Origin: Streptomyces sp. NBC_01465
GTDB lineage: Bacteria > Actinomycetota > Actinomycetes > Streptomycetales > Streptomycetaceae
DNA: 64,000 nt
NCBI RefSeq assembly: GCF_036227325.1
Contig: NZ_CP109467.1
Span: 3,968,001-4,032,000 of the forward strand
Direction of reading: 5' to 3'
The notes under the pieces are model-generated. The model was not told the origin of the DNA and did no database searches. It was given only the letters and a program-made list of their open reading frames with translations. Numbering within the stretch: position 1 is the stretch's first letter; each line of letters begins with the position of its first letter. Made by a program: the position numbers and the translations under genes. Shown one piece after another: positions 7,911 to 16,604 of this stretch.

Positions 7911-8834
7911 TTGAGCACCTCCGTACTCTTCGACCACTACGGCGAACCCGGCACGCTGTACGTGAAGGACGAACCCGTGCCCCGGCCGGGATCCGGCGAA
8001 GTCGTCGTCCGTTACCGGGCGATCGGGATCAATCCCATCGACTGGAAGATCCTCCGCGGCGACCTGCGCGCCCGTGTTCCGATGAACCTGCCCGGCGCCT
8101 GCCTGGGCGTCGAGGCTGCCGGGGTCGTGGTCGCCGTCGGCCCGGGGGTGCGTCGGTTCACGGTCGGCGACCCCGTCATCCGGCACGGGCGCCCCGGGAC
8201 CTTCCGTACCCACGAAGCCGTTCCCGCGGCGCAGGAGGCCGACCAACTCACGCCTCAGCCGGGCCGGTTCTCCGCCGAGCAGGCCGCCGTACTTCCCGTA
8301 GCCGCAGGTACCGCGTACTCCGCGCTGCGCCAAGTCGGCCTGCGCGCGGGCGAGCGGCTGCTCGTGCACGGAGCGTCCGGCGGTACGGGTCTGGCCACGG
8401 TCCAACTCGCCCTGCTCATGGGCGCATCCGAAGTCGTCGGCACAGGATCGGCCCGCCACCACGCCCTTCTCCGCGGTCTGGGCGCGACACCGGTGGAGTA
8501 CGGCGAAGGGCTGCGCGACCGGCTCGACAGGCTCGGTCCCTTCCATGCCAGCGTCGACTGCGCGGGCGGCCAACAGCCCACCGACATGGCCGTACACGCG
8601 GTGAAGGACCCGGCCCGCCGGGTGACCATCGCCGATCGACGGGCCCACGAACGCGGCGTGCCCCACCTCGATCACGTTCCGCTGGAGTTGGCGTCCACGC
8701 TCGACCTGATCGGACACAGCCCCTTCGCACTGCCCGTGGCCGCCCGCTTCCCCCTGTCACAAGCGGCGGCAGCACTCGCACTCGGGCTCGAAGGAGGCGT
8801 CGGCGGAAAGATTGTGCTTCTTCCCGGGGAGTGA
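7911..8834 (+). CDS. NAD(P)H:quinone oxidoreductase-like MDR protein
   Basis: A zinc-independent medium-chain dehydrogenase/reductase of 307 residues. The N-terminal GroES-like domain has GVEAAGVV and INPIDWKI. The Rossmann nucleotide-binding loop VHGASGGTGLA lies near residue 150, and the C-terminal substrate loop includes PLELASTLDLIG. Such enzymes reduce quinones or enones with NADPH. Start TTG is chosen because AGAGG lies at the right distance; a TTG ten codons upstream has no spaced ribosome-binding site. It is divergent from the aromatic operon and may share its control region, so it could act on a quinone or ring-opened intermediate, but that is speculation. Confidence 0.85.
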   Translation: MSTSVLFDHYGEPGTLYVKDEPVPRPGSGEVVVRYRAIGINPIDWKILRGDLRARVPMNLPGACLGVEAAGVVVAVGPGVRRFTVGDPVIRHGRPGTFRTHEAVPAAQEADQLTPQPGRFSAEQAAVLPVAAGTAYSALRQVGLRAGERLLVHGASGGTGLATVQLALLMGASEVVGTGSARHHALLRGLGATPVEYGEGLRDRLDRLGPFHASVDCAGGQQPTDMAVHAVKDPARRVTIADRRAHERGVPHLDHVPLELASTLDLIGHSPFALPVAARFPLSQAAAALALGLEGGVGGKIVLLPGE

Positions 8835-8920
8835 ACGCGCCAGTATCCTGGCACGCAGCTGCGGCCCCGCTCGGAGGGCCACGTCCGAACTGCGGTACTT
8901 CTCGGTAAATGGAGAGCGGG

Positions 8921-9379
8921 ATGGAACACCAGGATGGCCAGGAGACCTTCGCAGGCCGGCTCAACCACCTCTTCTCCATAGCGGGGACCCGCGACGGCGA
9001 CCGGGGCACCTGGCGCACCTTCAGCACCGGCGAGGTCGCGGACCTCATCACCCGCTCCACCGACACGTACCAGGTCAAGCTCTCCCGCAGCTACCTCGGA
9101 ATGCTCCGGTCCGGCCGCTACACCAACCCCTCCATCGCCGTCGTCCTCGCACTCGTCCACTTCTTCGGCGAGCATCTCCCCGAGGACCACCCGGAGATCA
9201 GCGTCGACTGGCTCGCCTCCGGCAGATCGCAGCCGACGCACGCACCGGCCGGCGAGGAACAGCTCTCACCACTCAATGACCAGCAGGTCCGGCACATCGC
9301 CATGCGCGCCGGAAAGATGACTCCGGAACTGCGGAACCACCTGATCGCGATCCTCGACATGATGGATGGAAAGACGTGA
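8921..9379 (+). CDS. helix-turn-helix regulator paired with an ImmA-like peptidase
   Basis: A 152-residue XRE-like DNA-binding protein. The helix-turn-helix is around residues 35-75 (YQVKLSRSYLGMLRSG as recognition part), preceded by a conserved TWRTFSTGEVADLI stretch. The C-terminal part is predicted helical and ends by overlapping the next gene by 4 nt, so the two are translationally coupled. GGAGAGCGGG precedes the chosen ATG; an ATG four codons earlier has no ribosome-binding site. Likely the repressor half of a regulator/metallopeptidase pair. Confidence 0.8.
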   Translation: MEHQDGQETFAGRLNHLFSIAGTRDGDRGTWRTFSTGEVADLITRSTDTYQVKLSRSYLGMLRSGRYTNPSIAVVLALVHFFGEHLPEDHPEISVDWLASGRSQPTHAPAGEEQLSPLNDQQVRHIAMRAGKMTPELRNHLIAILDMMDGKT

Positions 9380-9855
9380 CGCCTTCAGCCTTCACGAACA
9401 TTCATTCATGCCGGAAGCACGTCCGAGCGCTGCGCCTCGACCCGTTCGCGACGGCCTATGAACTGTGCGACCAGATGAGCTCGTTGCGCGGCAGGGCCAT
9501 CCGCGTGGTCGAGGCGCGCCTCCCGATGCCCGGCCCTCTGGGCGTCTGGATCTCACGGGCCCATGACGATGTGGTGGTCGTCCAGGAACTGGCCACCGGA
9601 AGCCATCGCGACCACATCGTGCTGCACGAACTCGCGCACATCCTGTGCGACCACGAGGGCGAGGAGCTGCCGGACTACGAACCGACGCTCCCTGCCCTCG
9701 ACACCCTGGCTCCGGGCGATGTCGTACGCATGAGATCCGCGTACGACTCGGCCTCGGAGCGGGAGGCCGAACTGCTCGCAACGGCCCTTGCCGAGCTGCT
9801 GCTCGACGACAACGGTGACCCGTCGGACATCCACAGCTACTTCGCAGGGAACTGA
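9376..9855 (+). CDS. ImmA/IrrE-like metallopeptidase
   Basis: A 159-residue cytosolic protein with the zinc-protease motif HELAHILCDHEG near residue 80 and a downstream helix REAELLATALAELLL that can supply the third ligand. This is the layout of ImmA/IrrE peptidases, which cleave a partner repressor. It starts at a GTG overlapping the stop of the helix-turn-helix gene, so the preceding regulator is the natural substrate. It is followed four bases later by a membrane-protein gene, forming a three-gene unit. Some homologues are annotated as toxin components; proteolytic activity is not proven. Confidence 0.8.
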   Translation: MTPSAFTNIHSCRKHVRALRLDPFATAYELCDQMSSLRGRAIRVVEARLPMPGPLGVWISRAHDDVVVVQELATGSHRDHIVLHELAHILCDHEGEELPDYEPTLPALDTLAPGDVVRMRSAYDSASEREAELLATALAELLLDDNGDPSDIHSYFAGN

Positions 9856-9859
9856 GCGC

Positions 9860-10846
9860 GTGGCCATCCGGCTCCAGTGCGTCCTGTCCGGATTCCTCTG
9901 CGTGGCCCTGCTGCTGAAGACCGTCCGGTTGAGACACAGACCGTCGCGCAGCCAGCCCACGACGATGCTGATGGTGGCCCTGGTCTGCTTCACCTGCGCC
10001 GCCCTGGCGGGTCTGCCCGCCGTACGGCACGACGTGCCCTTCGAGGACCGCCCCGGAGTCGCGTCGATCACCATGGACACCGGCGTGTCCATCAGCCTGG
10101 CCCTCCTCGCCACCTACCTGTGGCGCCCCCTGTCCGGCGGGGACGACCGACCCTGGTGGCGGGGGAGACTCTTTCTCGCGGCGTGCACGGTCAGCGCCTT
10201 CCTCGCCCTCCTCATGGCCACGACACCCTCGGACCGGCGTACCACTCCCCTGCATGACAAGTACGCCGACGACTGGCGGATCGTCGGGATCTACGTCGTC
10301 GGCAATCTCTTCTTCCTCTACTGCTCGGGCACGTCCGCCGTCGCCTGCGTACGCATCACGCGCGTCGTGCACGGGCACGTCGCCGTCGCCGTCGGGGTGG
10401 GCGCTGTCGGAATGACCGCGTACGCCATCACCTGTGTCAACCGCCTCGGCCTGGTGGTCGCCCAACTCGTCTCCGACAGCTCGTTCGCCTCCTACAGCGC
10501 CGCCAACTTCGTCCTGACCGGAGCGGCGATCCTCGCCTGCGTCCTGGGCCTGTACTTCGTCTTCCTGTGGCGTGCGGCGGCGGCGTTGCGCCACCTCTGC
10601 GCCGACCTGCGCGTCCTGCGCCGACTCAAGCCGCTCTGGAGACGCCTCACCACGCTGTATCCGCATGTGGTTCTGCCGCCTGAGAGCGGAGTGCGCGGTC
10701 TCCGGGATCGCGTCGACATCTCCTACCTGAGGTATCGCTGCGAGATCGAATGCCAGGACGCCCTGCTCCTGCTGTCGGGCGAGGACGATCCCGGGGAGAA
10801 GGCGCTGCTGCACTCGCTGGAGTCCGAGTTCCGCACCTTGGTGTGA
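9860..10846 (+). CDS. MAB_1171c-like multi-pass membrane protein
   Basis: A 328-residue protein with about seven hydrophobic segments in the first 240 residues, the last ending at YFVFLWRAAAALR, then a soluble C-terminal region rich in Arg (PLWRRLTTLYPHVVLP and RYRCEIECQDALLLL). This matches the MAB_1171c family named in mycobacteria and streptomycetes, often found directly after an HTH/ImmA pair. GTG start, with AGGGA upstream within the previous gene. The role is unknown; it may be a sensor or transporter controlled by the pair. Confidence 0.75.
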   Translation: MAIRLQCVLSGFLCVALLLKTVRLRHRPSRSQPTTMLMVALVCFTCAALAGLPAVRHDVPFEDRPGVASITMDTGVSISLALLATYLWRPLSGGDDRPWWRGRLFLAACTVSAFLALLMATTPSDRRTTPLHDKYADDWRIVGIYVVGNLFFLYCSGTSAVACVRITRVVHGHVAVAVGVGAVGMTAYAITCVNRLGLVVAQLVSDSSFASYSAANFVLTGAAILACVLGLYFVFLWRAAAALRHLCADLRVLRRLKPLWRRLTTLYPHVVLPPESGVRGLRDRVDISYLRYRCEIECQDALLLLSGEDDPGEKALLHSLESEFRTLV

Positions 10847-11014
10847 ACGGACGGGCCGGGCTTTGGCCATGAAAGAGCCATGGGCTCCCCACAGGAATGA
10901 CTGCTCAGGCAAAGCGTTCGAAATCAATGAACCAACGCTCTTGTCCTGCTCATGCTCCCCGGATGGGATCACGGCAGCCGCTTCGTGCGGCTCCGCTCCA
11001 TACAAGGAGAAGTC

Positions 11015-12394
11015 ATGCGCATAGCCCGTCCCCGGTCCCGTGCCGGAGCCACAACGGCCGGGGCCACCGCCCTTGTTGCCGCTGCGTTGATAGCCACCCC
11101 GCTGGGGAGCACCGCCAACGCGGCGGATGCCCATGCCGTGCCGCCCACCAAGGCGGTTCCGGCTGTCGCGGGGCAGCGGCTCGTCAGCGGGGTGAGCAGC
11201 CCTCTGCCCATCGAGCAGTGCCAGGCCCAGTGGAAGATCGCCTGCTACAGCCCGATCCAGTACCGGCAGGCGTACAACCTCAATCCGCTGTACAAGTCCG
11301 GGATCACCGGCAAGGGCCGCACGATCGTCATCGTCGACTCGTTCGGCTCTCCGACCATCCAGCACGATCTGGACGTCTACAGCAAGCAGTTCGGGATGAA
11401 GAGCACCACGGTGCAGGTCAAGAAGTGGGGTCATGTCCCCGCGTTCGACCCGAAGAACGCCGACATGACCGGCTGGGCCGGTGAGACCACGCTCGATGTG
11501 GAGATGGCTCACGCCGTCGCGCCGGACGCGAAGATCGTGCTCGTCGAGACCGCGGTCGCCGAGACCGAGGGCGTCACCGGGCTGCCGGAGATGATGTCCG
11601 CGGAGAAGTCCCTCGTCGACCACGGCGTCGGTGATGTGATCACGCAGAGCTTCGGGGCGACGGAGAACACGTTCCCCGGCTTCGACCAGGGGAACTTCTC
11701 CAGCATCGGCAAGCTGCGCTACGCCTTCAAGGACGCCGCCGCTCATGGCGTGACCGTCCTCGCCTCCTCCGGTGACGGCGGTGCGACCGACAGCACCGCG
11801 GACGGGCAGGGGTACTACAAGGAGCGCGTCAACTCCTGGCCGTCCTCGGACCCGTTGGTGACGTCCATCGGCGGCACGCAGCTGCATCTGAACGACAAGG
11901 GAGACCGCATCTCGCCGGACAGCGTGTACAACGACTACGGCGCCGGTGGCGGCGGGCAGTCGCATGTGTTCTCCCGGCCCTCGTTCCAGAACGGGGTGAA
12001 GAACGTCGTCGGCGCGCGTCGTGGCACCCCTGACATCTCGATGGCCGCCGCGGTCAACGGCGGTGCCTGGACCTACTCCAGCTTCGACCCCACCGCGGTC
12101 GGCTGGGACGTCTACGGGGGCACGAGCGAGGCCAGCCCGCTGTTCTCCGGGATCGTCGCCCTCGCCGACCAGGCCGCCGGCCACCGGGTCGGGGACATCA
12201 ACAGCGCGCTGTACTCCCTGGCGAGGAGCAAGTCGTCCGGCATCGTTGATGTCAACGACGGTACGAACAACACCTATGAGGGTGTGACCGGCTACACCGC
12301 GGTCAACGGCTACGACATGGCCACCGGCGTCGGCACCGTCGACGCGGCCCGGTTCGTGACGGCTCTCGCCCGGGCGGGCGGCCGGCACCACTGA
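11015..12394 (+). CDS. secreted S53-family serine peptidase (sedolisin-like)
   Basis: A 459-residue extracellular protease. The twin Arg/Lys-poor N-terminus followed by a hydrophobic stretch and A-N-A-A forms a signal peptide of about 37 residues. The S53 catalytic Glu/Asp pair is in GETTLDVEMAHA (E157, D161). The nucleophile is in GTSEASP (S371), and the Ca-binding region near the C-terminus is IVDVNDGTNN. The long pro-domain of kumamolisin is missing, as in the short actinobacterial members. A strong AAGGAGA precedes the ATG. It is monocistronic, ended by a hairpin. Confidence 0.93.
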   Translation: MRIARPRSRAGATTAGATALVAAALIATPLGSTANAADAHAVPPTKAVPAVAGQRLVSGVSSPLPIEQCQAQWKIACYSPIQYRQAYNLNPLYKSGITGKGRTIVIVDSFGSPTIQHDLDVYSKQFGMKSTTVQVKKWGHVPAFDPKNADMTGWAGETTLDVEMAHAVAPDAKIVLVETAVAETEGVTGLPEMMSAEKSLVDHGVGDVITQSFGATENTFPGFDQGNFSSIGKLRYAFKDAAAHGVTVLASSGDGGATDSTADGQGYYKERVNSWPSSDPLVTSIGGTQLHLNDKGDRISPDSVYNDYGAGGGGQSHVFSRPSFQNGVKNVVGARRGTPDISMAAAVNGGAWTYSSFDPTAVGWDVYGGTSEASPLFSGIVALADQAAGHRVGDINSALYSLARSKSSGIVDVNDGTNNTYEGVTGYTAVNGYDMATGVGTVDAARFVTALARAGGRHH

Positions 12395-12402
12395 GGGGTG
12401 CC

Positions 12403-12432
12403 GGGGGTCTCCGGATGTGCGTCCGGGGCCCC
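12403..12432. terminator. bidirectional hairpin between convergent genes
   Basis: CCGGA-TGTGCG-TCCGG forms the core, extended by flanking GGGG and GGCCCC. It sits between the stop codons of the secreted peptidase and the convergent response-regulator gene. No long T-run follows, as is usual for Streptomyces terminators. Confidence 0.5.
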
Positions 12433-12445
12433 TGGCTGCTTCTCC

Positions 12446-13099
12446 TCAACTCCTCTCCAGCAGGCCCGAGTTCATCGCCACCACCACCGCGCGCGTACGG
12501 TCGCTGACGTCGAGCTTCGCGAAGATCCGCAGGAGGTGGGTCTTCACCGTGGCCTCGCCGATGAACAGACGCCGGCCGATCTCCGCGTTGGACAGGCCCT
12601 CTGCCACCGCGTTGAGGACGTCCGCCTCGCGTGGGGTGAGGGCGACGGGCGCGGGTTGTCGCATCTTCGCCACCAGGCGTTGTGCCACCCGCGGGGCCAG
12701 GACCGTCTCCCCGCGCGAGGCGGAGTGGATCGCCTCGACCAACTGGTCACGGGTGGCGTCCTTGAGGAGGTAGCCCGTCGCACCCGCTTCCACACCGCGT
12801 TCGATGTCCGCGTCCGTGTCGTACGTGGTGAGGATCAGCACCCGGGTCGCCGTCGGGCCCGCGAGTATCTCCGTGGTGGCGCCCACCCCGTCGAGGACGG
12901 GCATCCGCAGGTCGAGCAGGACCACGTCGGGCTTGAGCTGCTCGACGAGCTGGACCGCTTCGCGGCCGTCGCCGGCCTCGCCGACGATGTCGATGGTGGG
13001 TTCGGAGGCCAGCAGGGCGACCAGTCCGGCGCGCATGACCGTGTGGTCGTCGGCCAGGAGCACGCGCAGGGGCGATGGGGGGTGCGGAGCAACTGTCAT
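12446..13099 (-). CDS. NarL/LuxR-type response regulator
   Basis: A 217-residue two-component regulator. The receiver domain has acidic pocket DD, the phospho-acceptor Asp in VVLLDLRMP (near residue 60), Thr in LILTTYD and the Lys in LLKDA. A LuxR-type helix-turn-helix (LTPREADVLNAVAEGLSNAEI) follows and ends at AVVVAMNSGLL. The gene begins one base after the stop of its histidine kinase gene, so they are cotranscribed. It is the third gene of the MMPL-kinase-regulator operon and probably controls that transporter. Confidence 0.93.
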   Translation of the reverse strand: MTVAPHPPSPLRVLLADDHTVMRAGLVALLASEPTIDIVGEAGDGREAVQLVEQLKPDVVLLDLRMPVLDGVGATTEILAGPTATRVLILTTYDTDADIERGVEAGATGYLLKDATRDQLVEAIHSASRGETVLAPRVAQRLVAKMRQPAPVALTPREADVLNAVAEGLSNAEIGRRLFIGEATVKTHLLRIFAKLDVSDRTRAVVVAMNSGLLERS

Positions 13100-13100
13100 G

Positions 13101-14291
13101 TCAGGACCGGCCGTTCAGAGGGAGGGTGGCGAGCATCCGGGTGCCGTCGCCGAGCGAACTGGTGATGGCGAGTGATCCGCCGAACTCGGCAAGGCGTCTG
13201 CGCATGCCGTTCAGGCCGAAGCCGGGTGACTCCCCGACGACGAACCCGCGCCCGTCGTCGGTGATTTCGAGCTCGATGCCGTGGGGGTGGAGCGCCAGGA
13301 CGACGCCGACCGTGGAGGCCTCCGCGTGTTTGCGCACATTGGCCAGGGACTCCTGGGTGCAGCGCAGGAGGGCCACCCGAACCGGCCGGTCGCAGTCGGC
13401 GTCCGTCAGCTCCGCAAGCTCCGCGGTGACCGTGAGGCCGGTGTCCTCGGTGAAGCGGTCCAGCGTACGGCGGAGGGTCGTGGCGATCGAACCGTCGGCC
13501 ACCGTGCTGTGCGGGGCGGCACCGACCAGGATCCGGGCCTCCGCCAGATTCTCGCGGGCGGTCTGCTCGATGGAGTGGAGTTGCTGGGCGCTGCGGTCGG
13601 GGGTGGCGGAGAGACCCGCGCGGGCCGCCTCGGCGAGCACGATGATGGAGGCGAAGCCCTGGGCGAGGGTGTCGTGGATTTCCCTGGCGAGGCGTTCACG
13701 CTCCTCCGCCGCACCCTGCCGCTGGTACACCTGGGTCAGCTCCCACTGCGCCGTCTTCAAGTCGGCTCGCAGCTGGGCCCGTTCGTCACGCATGGCCAGC
13801 GCCTTGGGTGTCAGTATCGCTATCACCGCACCCACCGCGTACACACCGAGCGAGGAGACGGTGTTGGAGGCCAGGAGGTCGGCCGACCAGCCGTCCCGTA
13901 CCGTCGCGCCGAGGGTGATGGCCGTGGCGCCGAGCGCGGAGTAGACGAGTGCGGACCTGAGGCTGTCCACGAAGACGACGAACTGCACGAGCGTCACCGT
14001 GTACAGCACTCCGAACCCGGACTCCAGGAATGAGACTCCGCCCAGTACGAGGACGAGGACGCAGAGATAGCCGTACGGGCGGACCAGCCAGTTGCGGGGG
14101 AAGCCGCGTACGAGCGTGTAGCAGAGCGCGAGCACGGCGAGCAGCGCCAGCAACCCGTACTTCCTCGGTGCGGGGGTGCCCCCGACCAGTGTGCCCAGGG
14201 CGATCAGGACGATGAGCGCCCAGGAGAAGCCCTCCCACCAGAGGAGCGCCCTCAGCCAGAACGGGTCGCCGCGCTGCGGTCGTTGAAGCAT
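13101..14291 (-). CDS. sensor histidine kinase (HisKA_3, NarX/DesK type)
   Basis: A 396-residue membrane sensor kinase. About six hydrophobic helices occupy the first 170 residues, followed by a coiled coil (RADLKTAQWELTQVYQRQ). The dimerisation/phosphotransfer helix has EIHDTLAQG (phospho-His), and the C-terminal HATPase_c has the N-box NVRKHAEA and DDGRGF. It starts six bases after the MMPL stop, with no clear ribosome-binding site, suggesting translational coupling. The large membrane part without an extracellular loop suggests that it senses membrane or cell-envelope state. Confidence 0.92.
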   Translation of the reverse strand: MLQRPQRGDPFWLRALLWWEGFSWALIVLIALGTLVGGTPAPRKYGLLALLAVLALCYTLVRGFPRNWLVRPYGYLCVLVLVLGGVSFLESGFGVLYTVTLVQFVVFVDSLRSALVYSALGATAITLGATVRDGWSADLLASNTVSSLGVYAVGAVIAILTPKALAMRDERAQLRADLKTAQWELTQVYQRQGAAEERERLAREIHDTLAQGFASIIVLAEAARAGLSATPDRSAQQLHSIEQTARENLAEARILVGAAPHSTVADGSIATTLRRTLDRFTEDTGLTVTAELAELTDADCDRPVRVALLRCTQESLANVRKHAEASTVGVVLALHPHGIELEITDDGRGFVVGESPGFGLNGMRRRLAEFGGSLAITSSLGDGTRMLATLPLNGRS

Positions 14292-14296
14292 GGCCG

Positions 14297-16510
14297 TCAG
14301 ATTACGTTCTCGAGGGTGCGGCCGACGGTGGGCGTGGGCTCCTTGCGCCGCGAGGGGCGCAGGGGCCACCAGGCCCGGTCGCCGAGCAGCAGCAGGATCG
14401 ACGGCAGGATCACCATCCGGATGACCACGGCGTCCAGCAGCACGGCCACCGCCAGGCAGAAGCCCATCTGCTTCATCTCGGTGAGATGGAGGAAGACGAA
14501 GGCGGCGAACACCGTGACCATGACCATCGCGGCGCTGGTGACCACCTTGGCCGACCGGCCTATGCCGTCCAGTACCGCTGCGCGGGCCGTCATTCCGTTG
14601 TCCATGGCCTCCTTGATGCGGCTGACCACGAACACCTGGTAGTCCATCGACAGGCCGAAGAGGATGACGAAGAGGAAGAGCGGCACGCGGGAGGCGATCG
14701 CACCGAGGGAGTCGAATCCCAACAGGCCCTCCGCCCAGCTCCCTTGGAAGACCAGGACCAGGGCGCCGAGCGCGGCGCCCGCGGAGAGGAGGTTGAGGAC
14801 AACTCCGATGAGGGCGATCATCACCGAGCGGAAGGCGACCGCCGTCATCACGAAGGTCAGCAGGAGCAGGGCGCCCAGGACGAGCGGAAGCTTGCCCTTC
14901 TCGTCGTGGACATAGTCCTGGCCGCGGGCGACGTCACCGCTCACGGCCGTCTCCACACCGGGCAGCCTGCCTGCGGTGGCGGGCAGATAGTCCGTGCGGA
15001 CGTGGTCCAGTGAATCGATCGCCTGCCGGGAGGGGGCGGGGTGCGGAACGGCCAGTTCCAGCACGCTGATGCGGCCGTCGGACGACGTACGCACCGTCGG
15101 TGCGGTGTGCTTGGCGAACAGCGGGTCCGCCTGGGCGCGACGTCCCAGGTCCAGCAGGGCCTGCTTCACCTCGGCGGCCCGGTCGGGCGTCGACCGGGCG
15201 ACGACCTCGTGCTTGACCAGGAGGTCGGGGAACTTCGCGGTGAGCCGGTCGTACACCTGCATGGCAGGGATCGAGCGCGAGAAGGTGTCCTTGCCGGGGT
15301 CGATGAGCTTCATGCCGAGCGCCGGTGCAGCCACACCGAGCATGATCAGCACGGAGACGCACAGGGCGATCGCCGGGTGGCGCTGTGCGGGCCGCAACAG
15401 GGCGGTGAACACCCGTCCGTTCTCGGGCTTCACGGGCTTGGTGGTGACGGGCTTGCCCGTGCGGGCCCGGCGGGCGGCCTTCTTGGCCTCGCGGCGGTCC
15501 GCCCGGTGGCCGAACTTCACCAGCAGGGCGGGGAGCACGGTGAGGGAGCTGACCACGGCGACCGCCACCACCAGGATCGTGCCCGTGGCGAGCGAGGAGA
15601 AGATGACGTCCGTCGCCAGGTAGAGGGTGGCGGTCGAGACGATCACCGCGAGGCCCGATACGACGATGGCCCGGCCCGCCGTGGCCGCTGCGAGCTCGAC
15701 CAGTGCCTCGGGGCTGAGGCGGCCGCCCGCACGGGCCCGCTCCTCGCGCTCGCGCTTGAGGTAGAAGAGCGTGTAGTCGACGCCGACGGCCAGACCGATG
15801 AGCAGGATCATGTTGGTCCCGACCCCAGGGTCGGGGAGCAGGTGGGACGCCAGCATCGACAGGCCCAGGGTGGCGGCGATCGAGGAGAGCGCCAGGAGCA
15901 GGGGCAGGCCGGCCATGACGACGGAGCCGAAGACGAGCAGCAGGATCACGAGCGTGACCGGCAGGGTGATGCGCTCGGAGAGGGCGAGGTCGTCGCCGCG
16001 CTGATCGTTGACTCCCTTGCTGATGGCGGGTGATCCGCTCTCCTCGACGACGAGGCCGGGGTGGCTCGCTGCCACCTTCTCGGTCTCGGCGAGGAGCGGG
16101 ACGACGTTCTTCTTGGCGTCCAGCTCGGGTCCCTTCAGGGTCACCGTGACGCGCACCGCCGCCCCGTCCGCGGAACGCACCGGGGCTGCCACGCCGGCCA
16201 CTTCGGGAAGCCGGCCCATCCGTTCAGTGATGTCACGAACCGCCGAGGCGGACGCCGTCGCGTCGAGCCGACCGCCCGATGCTGCGCTGATCATGACGTG
16301 TTCGAGGGGCCGGCGCTGCAGGCCTCCCTGGGTCGCCATGGACTCGGCGTGCCCTGCCTCTCCGACCCAGAAGTCCTCTGTCTGGGCCGCGTTGCTGCCC
16401 GCGGCGATGCCTGCGCCGAGGCAGAGGGCGACGAACACGAACCAGCCGATGAGGGCGCGCCACGGGTGCCGGGCGCTCCAACGTGCCATGCGAATGGGGT
16501 GAGTTCTCAT
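14297..16510 (-). CDS. MMPL-family RND transporter
   Basis: A 737-residue polytopic membrane protein with the MMPL plan: one N-terminal helix (ALIGWFVFVALCLGAG), an extracytoplasmic domain, five helices, a second extracytoplasmic domain and five more helices. The helix-4 Asp motif GVDYTLFYLKREREE and its repeat LSMDYQVFVVSRIKEA are both present. Such proteins export lipids, siderophores or drugs using the proton gradient. It is cotranscribed with its own two-component system downstream. The ATG beginning M-R-T-H-P is taken as start; ribosome-binding sites are weak throughout this N-terminal area. Confidence 0.92.
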   Translation of the reverse strand: MRTHPIRMARWSARHPWRALIGWFVFVALCLGAGIAAGSNAAQTEDFWVGEAGHAESMATQGGLQRRPLEHVMISAASGGRLDATASASAVRDITERMGRLPEVAGVAAPVRSADGAAVRVTVTLKGPELDAKKNVVPLLAETEKVAASHPGLVVEESGSPAISKGVNDQRGDDLALSERITLPVTLVILLLVFGSVVMAGLPLLLALSSIAATLGLSMLASHLLPDPGVGTNMILLIGLAVGVDYTLFYLKREREERARAGGRLSPEALVELAAATAGRAIVVSGLAVIVSTATLYLATDVIFSSLATGTILVVAVAVVSSLTVLPALLVKFGHRADRREAKKAARRARTGKPVTTKPVKPENGRVFTALLRPAQRHPAIALCVSVLIMLGVAAPALGMKLIDPGKDTFSRSIPAMQVYDRLTAKFPDLLVKHEVVARSTPDRAAEVKQALLDLGRRAQADPLFAKHTAPTVRTSSDGRISVLELAVPHPAPSRQAIDSLDHVRTDYLPATAGRLPGVETAVSGDVARGQDYVHDEKGKLPLVLGALLLLTFVMTAVAFRSVMIALIGVVLNLLSAGAALGALVLVFQGSWAEGLLGFDSLGAIASRVPLFLFVILFGLSMDYQVFVVSRIKEAMDNGMTARAAVLDGIGRSAKVVTSAAMVMVTVFAAFVFLHLTEMKQMGFCLAVAVLLDAVVIRMVILPSILLLLGDRAWWPLRPSRRKEPTPTVGRTLENVI

Positions 16511-16567
16511 GCGATCAATGCTCGTCGCGAGGCCCCGTCCGCCGACAGCCTCGACCGGTGTACCCGG

Positions 16568-16589
16568 GGGTCCACCGGTCGGTGGACCC
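16568..16589 (-). terminator. perfect 10-bp hairpin between esterase and MMPL genes
   Basis: GGGTCCACCG-GT-CGGTGGACCC is a perfect inverted repeat 15 bases past the esterase stop and about 60 bases before the MMPL start. It probably ends or attenuates transcription between the two genes. Confidence 0.6.
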
Positions 16590-16604
16590 GCGAGGGCCCT
16601 TCGA

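Noticed and set aside
9392..12391. A 999-codon open frame on the minus strand
   Set aside because: It lies antisense to four well-supported plus-strand genes (HTH, ImmA, membrane protein, sedolisin). Its composition is Arg/Gly/Asp-rich, as expected for a high-GC shadow frame.
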